A stretch of 64,000 nt of DNA from Elephas maximus indicus. Its lineage: Eukaryota > Chordata > Mammalia > Proboscidea > Elephantidae. Where the stretch lies: NCBI RefSeq assembly GCF_024166365.1, contig NC_064819.1, positions 111,334,293 to 111,398,292 of the forward strand, given 5' to 3'. Positions 53,165 to 64,000 of this stretch are shown here, one piece after another (the stretch's first letter is position 1; every line of letters starts with the position of its first letter). Made by a program: the position numbers and the translations under genes. The notes under the pieces were generated by a model, which made no database searches, was not told where the DNA came from, and worked only from the letters and a program-made list of their open reading frames with translations.

Positions 53165-54845
53165 TGATATTATCTCATAGGTCACTGATGCTCTGTTAAT
53201 TTTTGTTTTTCGGTCTTTTTCATCTATGTACTTCATTTTAGATAGTTTCCATTGCTATGTTAAGTTCCCTGATCTTTTCTTTTATAGTATCTAATCATCT
53301 GTTAATCCCACCCAGTGTATTTTTTATTTAAGATATTGGATTTTTCATTTCTAGAAGTTTGATTTAGATATTTTTAAATCTCCCATTTCTCTCATCATTG
53401 TGTTAATGCTTTCTTCTACTTTTTTAAATATGTGGAATATATTTTAAATGGCTATTTCTAATATCTGTAATTGGTGCATCTATTTCTTTTGAATTATTTT
53501 CTCTTGCTATGTATTATATTGTCTTGATTCTTCTAGACCTGGTAATTTTTTATTAAATGAAAGACTGTGTAAATCTTAAGTGTCATGGAGCTGGATTGTA
53601 TTGTATTCCTTTACTTTTAGACTTTAACATGGCATGTAGTTACTTGCTTAGAATTAGTTTGATCTTTTCAAAACATGTTTTTAAGCTTTGTTAAGGCAAC
53701 TACACAGCAGTCTTTAGTTTAAGATAATTTAACCCACTATTTTTACTAAAGCAATACCCCTCTAAGGACTCCACTTGATGGTCCACGTGTTATAAGATCT
53801 TTCCACTCTGGCTGGGAGGAACACAGCCCTCCATGACTTGTGTGAGCTCTACATTGTTCAGCTTATTACTCTCTGGTTGTTCTTTCTTCCAACTCAGTAG
53901 TTTCCTTTCACACATGCACAGATGAGTACTTAGCCAAATATTCAAGGAGACCTCTTTACCGATCTCTGAAGCAAGCACATACATGTGCTCTGTGATGGTT
54001 AAGGTTATGTCTTAACTTGGCTAGGGCATGATTCTCAGTGGTTTGGCAGATATTATGTAATCATCCTTCATTTTGTGTTCTGATGTCAGCAGCCAATCAG
54101 TTGAAAGGGGAGTTTCCTTAGGGGTGTGGCCTACATCCAATATATATGGATGTTCTGGCACAAAGCTCTCTCTCTCTTGATCCTGCATCCAACTCATCAT
54201 CCTCTGATCTCTAGTTCTTGGGACATGAGCCAGCAGCCTGCTGCCTGACCCGCAGATTTTGGGATTTGCCAGCTCCCATAACCCTGTGAGCCAGCAGCCT
54301 TCTGCCTGACCTGCTGATTATGGGTTGGTTAGCCCCTGCAACCATGTGAGTCAAAAGAAGCCTCCAGCCTGATGCCTGACCATGGATTTGGGACTTACCA
54401 GCTTCCACAACTGCGTAAGCCATTTCTTTGAAATAAATCTCTCCACATATATTTATATACATGCTTCACTGGTTTTCCTCCTCTAGAGAACCCAGCCTAA
54501 GACACGCTCATTCTCTCTCTGCCTCCCTCTCTTGTCTCTCACCCCAAAACTCCCTTCTTTCCGGTATTCTTCCCCACAAATTCTAGTCTCTATAGCCTGC
54601 CTGAACTTTGATCTCTGTCTCCTTAATGTAGCGAGACTTCCTTATCTGTTTGGGTTTTCCCCTTCTTGCACTGTGACCTGGAAACTGCCATAGGCAGTAA
54701 GCTGGGACAATCGTAGGGCTCACCTCATTCCTCTGTTTTTCTTGGGTGCTTTGTCCTACACTGCCTATTTTGCCCAGTTCTCAAGTTATTTAAGGTAGGA
54801 AGATAAAATTGATTCCCGTTACTTTGTCATGGCCAGGAATGAGAG
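53165..54845 (-). repeat. Old L1 5' region, antisense, split by a solo LTR
   Basis: tctcataggtcactgatgctc, ctgttaatcccacccagtg, ggtaattttttattaaatg, tccactctggctgggagg, then after the LTR ctgggacaatcgtagggctc and actttgtcatggccagg. These are antisense words of the 5' part of old L1M elements. The L1 continues collinearly on both sides of 53991-54504. Confidence 0.7.
53991..54504 (+). mobile_element. Solo LTR, ERVL/MaLR-like, in old L1
   Basis: Starts tgtgatggttaaggttatg, ends gagaacccagcctaagaca. It contains gaaataaatctctcc (AATAAA near 54431). Flanks tgctc (53986-53990) and cgctc (54505-54509) match at 4 of 5. An internal 60-70 base unit (gagccagcagcctgctgcctgac) is repeated about three times at 54229-54390. 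Confidence 0.8.
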
Positions 54846-55195
54846 TTTCAAATTGTTAGAAATTTGGCAAAAACTTGGTCATGAAAAAATTTGAACTTGC
54901 ACACCAATTAGCAAAGTTGCCTTTTCTTAGAATCACTGCTTAACGTAATCCAAATCAGTAAAGACTGGACCTGTCTTATTTCATAGGCACTGATATTCTC
55001 TTGGAACAAATTATCTTGAGCATTTATAAGCAGGATAACATTTTCATCATAAATATCTGTGAAGATTTATTGTGGTATCCAAGTAGTTTATAACAATACT
55101 TGCAGCGCTCCAGATTCCATTTGAAATAAAACATAGCCAAGATGTTTTAAGAACACCAGTGGGGACATAAATTATTTGCCATTATACCAGATCAT
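54846..55195. other. No recognised feature
   Basis: Unassigned. Confidence 0.4.
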
Positions 55196-56933
55196 TCATA
55201 TTCATTCATTTACTCATTCAGTCAATAAAATTGAGGATTCAAAGATGAATAAAATATGTTTTGTACTTTCTGTGAAGATTATAATCTGTATGGAGAGACA
55301 AACATATAAATGGAAAACTATAATACAGTGAGATAAGGATTTCAGTTGAGACATGTGTAAAGTGCCACAAAACAGAGAAAAGGGTAGAAAGCACAGGTAG
55401 TTAAATTTGCTTTATGGAAGACACTACCTTTCAACATCTATTCATTTGTTCACTTAACATATATCAGGCACCAGTAATGGGCTATGCACTGTGAAAAGCC
55501 CAACAATACAGGTTAAAGACACAATTCTTCTTCTATGAGAGATATGGTAATCAGCAATGATGACTCAGTACAATAGTTGTTATGGCTGAGATGTGCCCAT
55601 GGAGCATAGAAGTGGACAAGAAGGATGACTCAGCCCAAAAATGAGCAACTGCAAAGATCTGAAGAGACAGGCTTGCAACAGAGAGAATCAGCATTCAGGG
55701 AATGTCAGGTACTATAGGGTTGCAAGAATTTGGATTTCAAGTGGTGGCTATGATGGGAGAGGAGTCTGCAGAGATAGGAAGGGGACAGATCTTCAAGGCT
55801 GACTATGCTCTGTTACGACATTTGGAAGGAAATGTGGAGGCACTGAAAGATTGTGTGTGTGTGTACGTGTATGTAAGATGAGGAAACGATGATAAATTCG
55901 TGTTTTAGAAAGTTCATTCCAGTAGCAGAGTGAAGGATAGAATGGATGGAAGTGAAACTGAAGGTGGAAATACCAATATGGAAACTGATTTAGTAATCCA
56001 GGAAATCAATGATGAGGAACTACACTGAGGAAGTAGTGGAGGGGCTGGAGTTAAGGGGAGGATTTGCAGATATATTTAGAAGACAAAACAAAATACCAAA
56101 TACTGACATATATATATGTGACAATAAAAGTTTTTATGTCAGTGAAAATGAGCTTCACAAATCTGTATTTTTACAGAAGCTGTTTAGAAGCAAAATGAGC
56201 TATGTTCATGTTAGGGATGTTTTCCTAATACTTCTAATGTCAAAACAGTGAAAATTATGAAGCAAATTATTTACAACAGATTTATTTTTTACACTTACAG
56301 GAACATTACACATCTACAGAGAAAGCTTATTAAAATATAAACACGTTTGAAATTCCTTAAACACTTAGTATCTGTATATTTTCCTCATCTGTAGACACTT
56401 GTTCAAAAAACAGTACTTAAAGGCATTGAACATACGAAGTCCTACAAAACAGCCTCATGTTGCTAGTGATACACATGGAGAGATGGAAAAGGTAACAATA
56501 TAAGATAAAGATGGAAACATGGGGTGGGATTTTGTGGACAGCACTATGACCTAGAATAATATGTGACCTCATGAGGAGGTGAAACTTGAGCTAGAGCTTG
56601 ATGGAAGGACAGGCTTTAAATAAGTAGACATTTTGAAGGAGAGCATCCAGACCCAGCAAACAGCATGAGCAAAGGGAGGAATGTACACTCCTGTCAGATT
56701 ATGGAGAGCCTGGACTTCGAGGCTAATAAGTTTGGCCTGTAGGCAGTGGCGCCACAGTATTAACAGAAAGTAAGAAGCAAAGATGATTATTAGAGTTAAA
56801 AAATCAGCATTTAGTGGGTAAGATGGATTGAAAGGGGCCATAATAGAGCCATAGAGAAGGGCTAAAAAACTGTAACAAATGTCTGATGCTGAGGCGATGA
56901 AGGCCTAGTTTAGGAGATGGGAGGCCCATAAGT

Positions 56934-57151
56934 CATTGCGGTAGAGTCATTCAGACTCATGACCGCCCCGATGTTACACAGGAGAACTACCCCATAGGGT
57001 TTTCAAGTCAAAATGGACTTGATGACAATGGGTTTTAACCTTTACAGATGCAGACTGCCAGGCCTTTCTTCCATGGTGCTGATGGGTGGGTTTGAACCAC
57101 CTACCTTTAGGTTAGCACCTGATTGCAAACCACTTGGCCTACCCATGGACC
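56934..57151 (-). mobile_element. AfroSINE with internal insertion
   Basis: cattgcggtagagtcattcag at left, accccatagggttttcaag, then at 57008-57036 a foreign 29-bp piece, then taacctttacagatgcagac and tgatgggtgggtttgaacc. Confidence 0.9.
57008..57036 (+). mobile_element. AfroSINE tail fragment inside an AfroSINE
   Basis: tcaaaatggacttgatgac and aatgggtttt are the sense 3' tail of the family, opposite in orientation to the host SINE. Confidence 0.65.
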
Positions 57152-57310
57152 TGTGGAAGGATCATGGAAGGCCACAAAGAGGGAGGAGTAAAAGATAACT
57201 CCAAAAGCCCAGGAGTCTAGGAGAATAGGGATATGTCTAAGAGATAAAGTTAGTACTGAATTATTCCTACAAGTGGGAGAAAATGATGATTTTAGTTTTA
57301 GCTGTCTTGA

Positions 57311-57660
57311 CTTTGAGACTGAATCCCTTCCTTACTTTTAATGAGATAATCTCTTGCTGCTGCTGCTTTTTTTTTTCCTACTGGAAGTCAATGTGGGTAA
57401 TGCCAGCAAGGACTGGAAAACTGCCACTGTTGCCAAGAGCAGGGGCTCTGAAGTATATTCCTAGTTGCTGCTACCAGCTGCAGCTTATGAAAATAGAATG
57501 ATCTTGCCCTGGAATTCAGAGAAGGCAGCATACAGGCATAGTTTCACAAGCATTGTACATTGAAGCACAGCTATTAAAGTTAACGGGGAAGTAACTTTTC
57601 CCACAACCCCATGCCCCTAAGAAATTGCTTAGGGAAATAAAATCAGTTTGGTGGCAGGAT
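57311..57660. other. No recognised feature
   Basis: Includes a (tgc)n-T run at 57355-57376. Otherwise unassigned. Confidence 0.4.
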
Positions 57661-57676
57661 ACAGAATAAACTAGAC

Positions 57677-57865
57677 CAGTGGTTCTCAAATTTGAGTGTG
57701 CATCAGAATCATGTGGAAGGCTTGTTAAAACAGAGATTGCTGGGCCCCACTCCCAGAGGTTCTGATTCAGTAGGTCTGGGGCAGGGCCCAAGAATTTGCA
57801 TTTCTCATAAGTCTCCATGTGAGGTAACTACTGGTGGTCTTAAAGCCACACTTTGAGAATCTCTG
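57677..57865 (+). mobile_element. MER5A-type hAT MITE
   Basis: Near full length: cagtggttctcaaatttgag, gattgctgggccccactcc, attcagtaggtctggggc, cacactttgagaatctctg. Inverted ends are visible. Confidence 0.92.
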
Positions 57866-57949
57866 ATATAGAGGAACTTGAAAAGAAAGAAAAAAAAATA
57901 CATACATATGTTAGAAAATCTAGTTTAGCAACTCTTTGAATTTTAGCAT

Positions 57950-58162
57950 TCCCAAACAAAAACCCACTGCCATACAATTGACTCTGACTCACAGTGGCCC
58001 TATAGGACAGAGTAGAACTGCCCCATAGGGTTTCCAAGTCTATAATCTTTGTGGAAGCAGGCTCCCATGCCTTTCTTCTGCCAAAGAGCTGGTGGGTTCA
58101 AACCACCAATCTTTCTGTTAGCAGATGAGTGCTTTAACCACTGTGCCACCAGGGCTCCTCAT
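57950..58162 (-). mobile_element. AfroSINE, long form
   Basis: aacccactgccatacaattg, taatctttgtggaagcagg, tgtgccaccagggctcctc. Perfect 11-bp duplication aattttagcat at 57939-57949 and 58163-58173. Confidence 0.96.
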
Positions 58163-58358
58163 AATTTTAGCATACAATATTAAAATTAACAAAGACTATC
58201 TCAGTTACTCATGAAAGACTATGGCTGGGGTACCAAACTTTGTATTAAGAATAACGGTGAGGGCATGATTTGGCAAAGCAGGCAGGTAGATGCTTATACT
58301 GTATTAAATAAAGAAAAATTGGAAGAGAGGAATTGGATAAGGGTAAGTCGGAAAAGAA

Positions 58359-58560
58359 AAGGAGCGCTGATGACACAGTAGTTAAGGGATCCGCTGCTAA
58401 CAGAAGGGCTGGCAGTTCGAACCCACCAGCCACTCTGTAGTATAAAGATGTGGCAGTCTGTTTCTGTAAAGATTACAGCCTTGGAAACCCTATGGAGCAC
58501 TTCTACTTCTGTCCTATAGGGTCACTGTGAGTCAGAATCGATGTAAAGGCAATGAGTTTT
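58359..58560 (+). mobile_element. AfroSINE, long form
   Basis: ggagcgctgatgacacagtag head, taaagattacagccttgg, gagtcagaatcgatgtaaagg tail. 14-bp duplication with one mismatch, aagtcggaaaagaa (58345-58358) and aagttggaaaagaa (58561-58574). Confidence 0.95.
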
Positions 58561-58600
58561 AAGTTGGAAAAGAAGAAAACACATAAAGAAGAGAAAAAAA

Positions 58601-58757
58601 CAAACCAAACCAAACCCAGTGCCATCGAGTCGATTCCAACTCATAGCGACCCTATAGGACAGAAGAGAACTGCCCTATAGTTTCCAAGGAGCGCCTGGTG
58701 GATTTGAACTGCCGACCCTTTGGTTAGCAGCCATAGCACTTAACTACTATGCCACCA
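58601..58757 (-). mobile_element. AfroSINE, short form
   Basis: aaacccagtgccatcgagtc, gagcgcctggtggatttg, ttaactactatgccacc. Little diverged. Confidence 0.95.
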
Positions 58758-59275
58758 TATTCAGAAGGGGCGAAAGAAGGTTAAAAAGCAGATGGGAAAG
58801 TAGAGAGAAAAAGGCTGATGAACCTCAGGCCTTTCTGATTTGAGGTATTGCTTTCTGTGTCATTAGGAAGATTAGAACTGACTTGGGTTATTATTTTTCA
58901 GAGTTGCAGCCAGGATTGTTCTAATGGTGATCTTACAGCTACTCCTGGTAGAAGCAAAGCCCCAAATGCTATGAGGTGGAAATCTGGCCACCTCTTAAAA
59001 TATCTTATTCAGGAAAATGGGTGAGGGAACAGCACCGACTTCTTTCAATTTTAAGTATTTACCAAATAGAAATGAACGCGTGGTATATTTTAAATTCCAG
59101 ACCTTCCAGAAAAAATGTAAGAAGTGTCACTCATTATTGTTTTGTTTAGTGTTACATCCCAAGTAAACAAACCTCAGCCCCTTTACAAAAGACAAGCTGT
59201 TTAGAAAGCTATTATAATGTTAACACAGTATCTCATGGAGTTCAATAATTCTCTAACGAAAATGTTTGCTTTTAA
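58758..59275. other. No recognised feature
   Basis: Unassigned. Confidence 0.4.
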
Positions 59276-59279
59276 GGGA

Positions 59280-59560
59280 ATTGTATCAGTTAGGATGTTT
59301 TTGGTTGCTAGTGACAGAAAGCCCACATCAAACTGGTTTCTGTATCAAAAGGGAAAGCACTGCCTTAAGTAACTAAAAAACCTTGAGCTAGTGCTGACCT
59401 CAGGCAGAGATCACTCCAGCAGCTCAATGATGTTATACCATCAACTGCTGCTCTGCTGCTCTGCTCTACTGTATCAACTACATCCTAACACTGTCTGCTC
59501 TTATACTCTCAAAATAGTTGCTAACAGTTTCTGGGGCCAAGCCCTCCTTGTTCACACCCT
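59280..59560 (+). repeat. Ancient interspersed repeat, family not named
   Basis: ttgtatcagttaggatgttt, ttggttgctagtgacagaaag, cccacatcaaactggtttctg is the start of a common old mammalian repeat I cannot name with confidence. Confidence 0.5.
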
Positions 59561-59779
59561 GGAGGAAATGCTTATTTTGACCCAGAAGTCTCAGCTTGTT
59601 AATTGGCCTGTTGAAAACATATGCCAACACCTAAACCAATCACTATGGGAAGGGAGGGAGGGGGAAGGGACAGAATGTGCTGGCTGGTTTAGTGAGCAAC
59701 GCTCTACCCCTACCGCTGGGGGTAGAGCCAGCACTCCACATGGATCTCCAAATGGAAATCTGGGCTATTACAAAGGGAG

Positions 59780-60160
59780 AAGGGGGGGATTAGGTAATTG
59801 GGAGATAACAACCAATGGGCACCCCGGATGCTCTGCTAAGCCAAAACTGAAACCATTCCTGAAGCCCACTTTTCAGACAAAGATTAGACAGGCTTACAAA
59901 ACAAAAAATAACATACGTGAGGAGTGTGCTTCTTAGTTCAATAAAATATATGAAAGCAAATGGACAACTTCTGTACAAAAGCAGGATGAGAAGGCAGGAA
60001 AGGACAGGAACTGGATGAATGGACACAGGGAACCCCATGTAGAAAGGGGGAGCATGCTGTCACATTGTGGGGATCGCAACCAATGTCACAAAACAATATG
60101 TGTATACATTTTTTAATAAGAAATTAACTTGAGCTGTAAACTTTCCCCTAAAGCATGCAC
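59780..60160 (+). mobile_element. L1 3' UTR, sense, 5'-truncated
   Basis: Same 3' UTR family as the 43.9 kb L1, in sense: gaggagtgtgcttcttagttc, aaccaatgtcacaaaacaa, aagaaattaacttgagctg, taaactttcccctaaagc. Only the UTR is present. The 181-codon frame at 59391-59936 bridges two repeats. Confidence 0.75.
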
Positions 60161-60168
60161 ATGAGTGC

Positions 60169-60190
60169 ACACACACACACACAAAAAAAA
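60169..60190. repeat. (CA)n then A-run
   Basis: cacacacacacacacaaaaaaaa, possibly seeded by the L1 poly(A) tail. Confidence 0.8.
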
Positions 60191-60262
60191 CAGTGGGCAC
60201 TATTGTGATATATTACAGCTTTAATTCTAGTTCTCTTTTCCTAGGAACTAAGAACAACTGGT

Positions 60263-60470
60263 AGAGTCCCTGAGTGGTGTGGATAGTTAAGTGCTTGACG
60301 ACTAGCTGAAAGGTTAGCGGTTCAGATCCACCCAGAAGTACCTTGGAAAAAAGGCCTAGCGATCTGCTTTCAAAATGTCACAGCCTTGAAAACCCTATGG
60401 AGCAGTTCTAATCTGTACACCTGGGGTTGCCATGACTAGGAATCCACTCAACAGCAACTAACAATAGCAG
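60263..60470 (+). mobile_element. AfroSINE, long form
   Basis: agagtccctgagtggtgtgg head, aaaggcctagcgatctgc, aatccactcaacagcaac tail. Confidence 0.92.
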
Positions 60471-61304
60471 GAAGAAAAACTGAGACACCGCACTTGAGGG
60501 AAATGACTCAGTTTGATGAGGTGAGAAAGTCCATTAAAAAAAAAAGGGGGGGGCGGGGGATAGGAAATATCCAGCCAAAAGCATCATTTCTTTCTCTCCA
60601 TAGACAGAAATCTTGTCCAGGTATTCTCTGTACTATAGAGGGGCTAGAGATCTATTTTCTAAATAAAAGCAAAAGGGGGTCCTTTCTCAAATTTTTTGCT
60701 CAGAAGTGAACTTGTTTGTTTAGATGCACTCTGGCATAAGTATGTTTTCAATCACTCTTGAACTGCTTCTTCTGTTCTTGACAGACTTAAATCTTTCCCT
60801 CATAACGAAGTGTCAAAATGAAATAGCCCGGAAAGTGATGGCTGCAATTTTCCCAATGGTTTCTGTGCTCCTTTGAGCAAGTCATGGCTCTTTGGGAAAG
60901 CATGGCAAAAATGAATAAAGGATTCTGTTAGCCTGTCTCAGAGTCTGGGAATTAACTATATCGACCCCCTTACAACCTTATTCCTTGCCCCTTTTATATA
61001 TTCTCCCCATGTGTATACTACAGTGAAAATGTTAGGAAACAATTATATAAGTAAATATAGTTCATCTGATTCTATTTAATAGGAATTGAGGGAAAGTCTT
61101 TGTTGAGGTAACAAATTCCTTAAAACAAATTGAATTTTCGACTTCTCACGAAATCCATGTAGATTTGATTTTGCTCACCCCTCAAAAGCAATCAGCTATT
61201 TCTAAGTATTAATGAGAGGAAGGCTTTTTATAACACTTCTCAAATACAGCAAGATTTGCAAAGATATTTTACTGAATAAGACACCAACTCTTAAGAATAT
61301 ATTA
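60471..61304. other. No recognised feature
   Basis: Contains an A12G7 tract at 60536-60558 and no nameable repeat. Confidence 0.4.
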
Positions 61305-61305
61305 C

Positions 61306-62501
61306 AGTAGTCCCCCCTTATCCAGTTTCACTTTTTGCCATTGCAGTTAACTGTGCGGTCCAAAAATATTAAATGGAAAATCCTAGAAATAAACAATTCA
61401 TAAGTTTTAAATTGCGAGCCATTCTGAGTAGTGTGATGAAATCTTGTGCCACCCCACCCAGGGTGTCAATCATCCCTTTGTCCAGTGCATCCACACTCTA
61501 TACATTACCCGCCGGTTAGTCACTTAGTAGTCTTCTTTCTCTGTTACCAGATTAACTGTCAAGATATCGCAGTGCTTGTGTTCAAGTAACCCTTATTTCA
61601 CTTAATAATGGCCCCAAAGGTCAAGAGTAGTGATGCTGGCAATTCAGATATGCCAAAGAGAAGTCCTAAAGTGCTTCCTTTAAGTGAAAAGATAAAAGTT
61701 CTTGACTTAATAAGAAAAAAAATTGTAGGTTGAGGTTGCTAAGATCTGCATTCACGTAACTTTTATTACAGTATGTTATGAACTAAATTGTGTCCCCCCA
61801 AAATGTGTGTCAATTTGGCTAGGCCATGATTTCCAATATTGTGTGATTATCTACCATTTTATCATCTGATGTGATTTTCCTATGTGTTGTAAATCCTGCC
61901 TATGATGTTAAAGAGGCAGGATTAGAGGCAGTTACAATAGTGAGGCATGACTCGATCTATAAGATTAGGTTGCATCTTAAGTCAATACCTTTTGAGGTAT
62001 AAGAGAAGGGAGCAGAGAGATTAGGGCGGGGGGGGAGGGGGGAAAGGTCTCATATCACCAAGAAAGCAGTGCTGGGAGCAGAGCACATCCTTTGGACCTG
62101 CGGTTCCTGTGTTGAGAAGCTCCTAGACCAGGGGAAGATTGATGACAAGGATCTTCCCCCAGAACTGACAGAGACAGAAAGCCTTCCTGTAGAGCTGGCA
62201 CCCTGAATTTGGACTTCTAGCCTACTAGACTGTGAGAGAATAAATTTCTCTTCATTAAAGCCATCCACTTATGGTATTTCTGTTATAGCAGCACTCGATG
62301 ACTAAGACACAGTATATTGTTATATCTGTTCCATTTTATTACTGGTTATTGCTAATCTCGTACTGTGCTTAATTTATAAATTAAACTTTATTATAGGTAT
62401 GTACGTATAGGGGAAAAAAAACAGCATATACAGGGTTTGGTAATATTCATGGTTTCAGGCATCCACTGGCGATCTGGGAACATATCCCCTTACTGCATCT
62501 T
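61306..62501 (+). mobile_element. Tigger-type TcMar DNA transposon, internally deleted
   Basis: Left inverted terminus cagtagtccccccttatcc, then aaaaatattaaatggaaaatcc, aacaattcataagttttaaat and an ATG-initiated transposase N-terminus at 61610 (MAPKVKSSDAGNSDMPKRSP, then a stop after about 42 codons). The right side has aaattaaactttattatagg, ttcaggcatccactggcg and a damaged end atatccccttactg. The bulk of the transposase is deleted, so it is a dead, MITE-like copy. Resembles Tigger2. Confidence 0.8.
61774..62309 (-). mobile_element. Solo LTR, ERVL-MaLR type (copy 3), inside Tigger
   Basis: Reverse copy of the 17.4 kb LTR family: tgttatgaactaaattgtg at left, agcagcactcgatgactaagaca at the right end (62287-62309). 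Perfect 5-bp duplication cagta at 61769-61773 and 62310-62314. The minus-strand frame at 62050-62268 parallels the frame at 17419-17634 because both are the same LTR. Confidence 0.92.
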
Positions 62502-63260
62502 TAAAATAGATATATAGAAACAACTGTACTTAGAGTTTCACAAATCCCAAATATATAGTTTACCCTGTATCGTTAATACATAGGTACATTACATTCCTAC
62601 GAACACTTAATTTTTCTCCTCAATGTCTGATTCCATAGTATCTCTGGAGGTTGTCTTTGGAAGAAGATTTTCTGAAGGTAAAGCAAATTTTAAGTAATAA
62701 GGGAAAAGTTATGATAGAGACAGCATGATGAAAATAAGAATAGTACATGAAGCCCCAGAAGTAACAGGATACTTAATTTGTTAACTTCACTGAAGGCTGA
62801 TACCTGAATGTGGACTCTTGCGTGAACTCTAGGCTCTCAATAAATGTTTGCTAAATAAATAGATGGATATCCATTACTGTCTGGAAGAAATAATAATATA
62901 AACAATGTAAAATTGGAGAAAATTTTTGTCAGTTTTCTTGGAAGTGGCCAACTGCCACTTTCGTCCCAAGTTTAACTCCTCTATTAAAGTCACCCTGTGT
63001 TTCTCCTGTAATTGTGCTTTCTTCTATGTTGTTCATTGATTATTCCCATCTAGTCCACGAAGGCTTTTCTATCCCCTTCCTCCAAACTCCTATGACAGTT
63101 ATTACATATATGAGTCATCTAGCATTTCTCATATGCCATCTTGTGCTGTTAAGTAGCATTTTTTGTCATGTTGCTATGTCCCATCTCCCCAACTACATTA
63201 TAAGGGATTCAGGAGTGTTATGCATCTATGAAGCTCCCCAGTGTTTCAAAAAGTGACTTG
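62502..63260. other. Unassigned; short MIR/L2-like tail
   Basis: 62815-62866 (ctaggctctcaataaatg, tttgctaaataaatag) looks like an L2/MIR 3' end. The rest is not recognised. Confidence 0.35.
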
Positions 63261-63264
63261 AGTT

Positions 63265-63385
63265 AGAATATGAGCTCTTTGGAGGAAGAAAAATGATCAT
63301 CTGGTTTGTTTCCCAAGGTAACTCCAGTTTCTAGAAACCTTCCTGACACATATCATGCCCCCAATAAATATTTATTGCATGAAAA
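63265..63385 (+). repeat. L2-like 3' end
   Basis: atatgagctctttggagg, catcatgcccccaataaat-like ending (cccccaataaatatttattgc). Confidence 0.45.
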
Positions 63386-63587
63386 AATGGTCATATCAAT
63401 ATTAGGTGCTCAAGAAATGTTAGGTAGGATAATAAAAAATAAATAAATGAATGAACTAACTAATCTACCATCAATTGGACCTATGCTTTAAATTAACTTT
63501 CCAAAAGCTATGTGATTCTCAGTAGTTATTTGAGATAAGTCTATTACTTTGAGGCCTAGCACTGCCCTAAGATACATGACGGACCAG

Positions 63588-63794
63588 AAACAAAACACCC
63601 ACTGCTGTTGAGTTGATTTGACTCATAGAGACCCTACAGGACAGAGTAGAACTGCCCCATAGGGTTTCCAAGGCTGTAAATCTTTATGGTAGCAGACTGC
63701 CACATCTTTCTCCTGAAGAGTGGCTGGTGGGTTTGAACCACAGACCTCTTAGTTAGTAGTCGAGTGCTTTAACCACTGCACCACCAGGGTTCCT
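63588..63794 (-). mobile_element. AfroSINE, long form
   Basis: acacccactgctgttgagttg, taaatctttatggtagcag, tgcaccaccagggttcct. 12-bp duplication with two mismatches, atgacggaccag (63576-63587) and atgaggatccag (63795-63806). Confidence 0.95.
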
Positions 63795-63806
63795 ATGAGG
63801 ATCCAG

Positions 63807-64000
63807 TCACCAAAAATAAAACTAGAAATCACAGTTCCTATTCCCCAGGCATCCACACTTCATTTCCATTTCTCAAGCACTGTAACTTTATTCTTATGAC
63901 TCCGTCTTCTTAACCAAGGATGCCTTTTTCTAAGAGTGTTAATCTTGCCAAGTCAGGGCTATTGTTTTACACTGGAATTTAACCCATTTTAATTCATATA
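63807..64000. other. No recognised feature
   Basis: Window end, unassigned. Confidence 0.4.

Larger units (their letters stand above)
55200..57310 (+). repeat. L2-like LINE fragments, interrupted
   Basis: Sense L2-like words over a long span: cattcagtcaataaaattgagg (55217-55238), atcaggcaccagtaatgggc, tttggaaggaaatgtggagg, aagttcattccagtagcagag, agcatgagcaaagggagga, ttcgaggctaataagtttggc. A (TG) patch at 55854-55866 and an unassigned piece at 56235-56515 break it. The 80- and 90-codon frames are by-products. Confidence 0.5.

Noticed and set aside
59391..59936. 181-codon open frame, plus strand
   Set aside because: It starts in an unnamed old repeat and ends in an L1 3' UTR, with no domain and no splice context.

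Overview
The window is mammalian nuclear DNA that is almost wholly interspersed repeats, with no complete protein-coding gene, rRNA or tRNA gene. More than 30 short repeats share a head of the type ccctggtggtgcagtggtt and a tail of the type gagtcggaatcgactcgac. This matches the tRNA-derived AfroSINE family. They occur beside 5'-truncated LINEs of the RTE clade that end in the same gagtcggaaccgactc...acaacaaca tail. From general knowledge of these families the host is an afrotherian, most likely an elephant or another paenungulate. The species call is inference. Family names were assigned by memory of consensus sequences, not by a search.

Layout. 1-17 kb is AT-rich, with old MIR, L2, MER5A and L1M fragments and scattered AfroSINEs. 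17.4-21.3 kb holds two solo MaLR-type LTRs of one family, the second inserted into an L2 and itself hit by an RTE tail. 21.5-34 kb alternates AfroSINEs, MIRs, an old antisense L1 (27.8-29.1 kb) and a possible DNA transposon with terminal inverted repeats (26.56-27.18 kb). 34.5-37.15 kb is a decayed ERVL-like fragment, opened by a 0.9 kb RTE insertion. 38.3-38.8 kb is a probable ERV1-type LTR. 40.3-41.3 kb is an antisense RTE. 43.9-48.8 kb is a 4.9 kb antisense L1 inserted into a MER5A and carrying its own AfroSINE. 51.1-53.0 kb is an antisense RTE with an inserted LTR fragment. 53.2-54.8 kb is an old antisense L1 split by a solo LTR. 55.2-57.3 kb is L2-like. 61.3-62.5 kb is a Tigger element split by a third copy of the 17.4 kb LTR family.

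Two things stand out. First, many insertions have legible target-site duplications, so the order of events can be read: MIR, L2, MER5A and Tigger are oldest, then MaLR LTRs and L1, then RTE and AfroSINE. Second, the best gene-like signal is a possible two-exon minus-strand transcript, 49841-49928 joined to about 39611-39170. It has good splice sites, a reading frame of about 102 codons that crosses the junction, and a poly(A) signal. I do not recognise the product, and it could equally be a non-coding RNA or chance.

There is no sign of a prokaryotic-type system, CRISPR array or operon. The long open frames lie in L1, RTE, L2 or LTR sequence or span two repeats.
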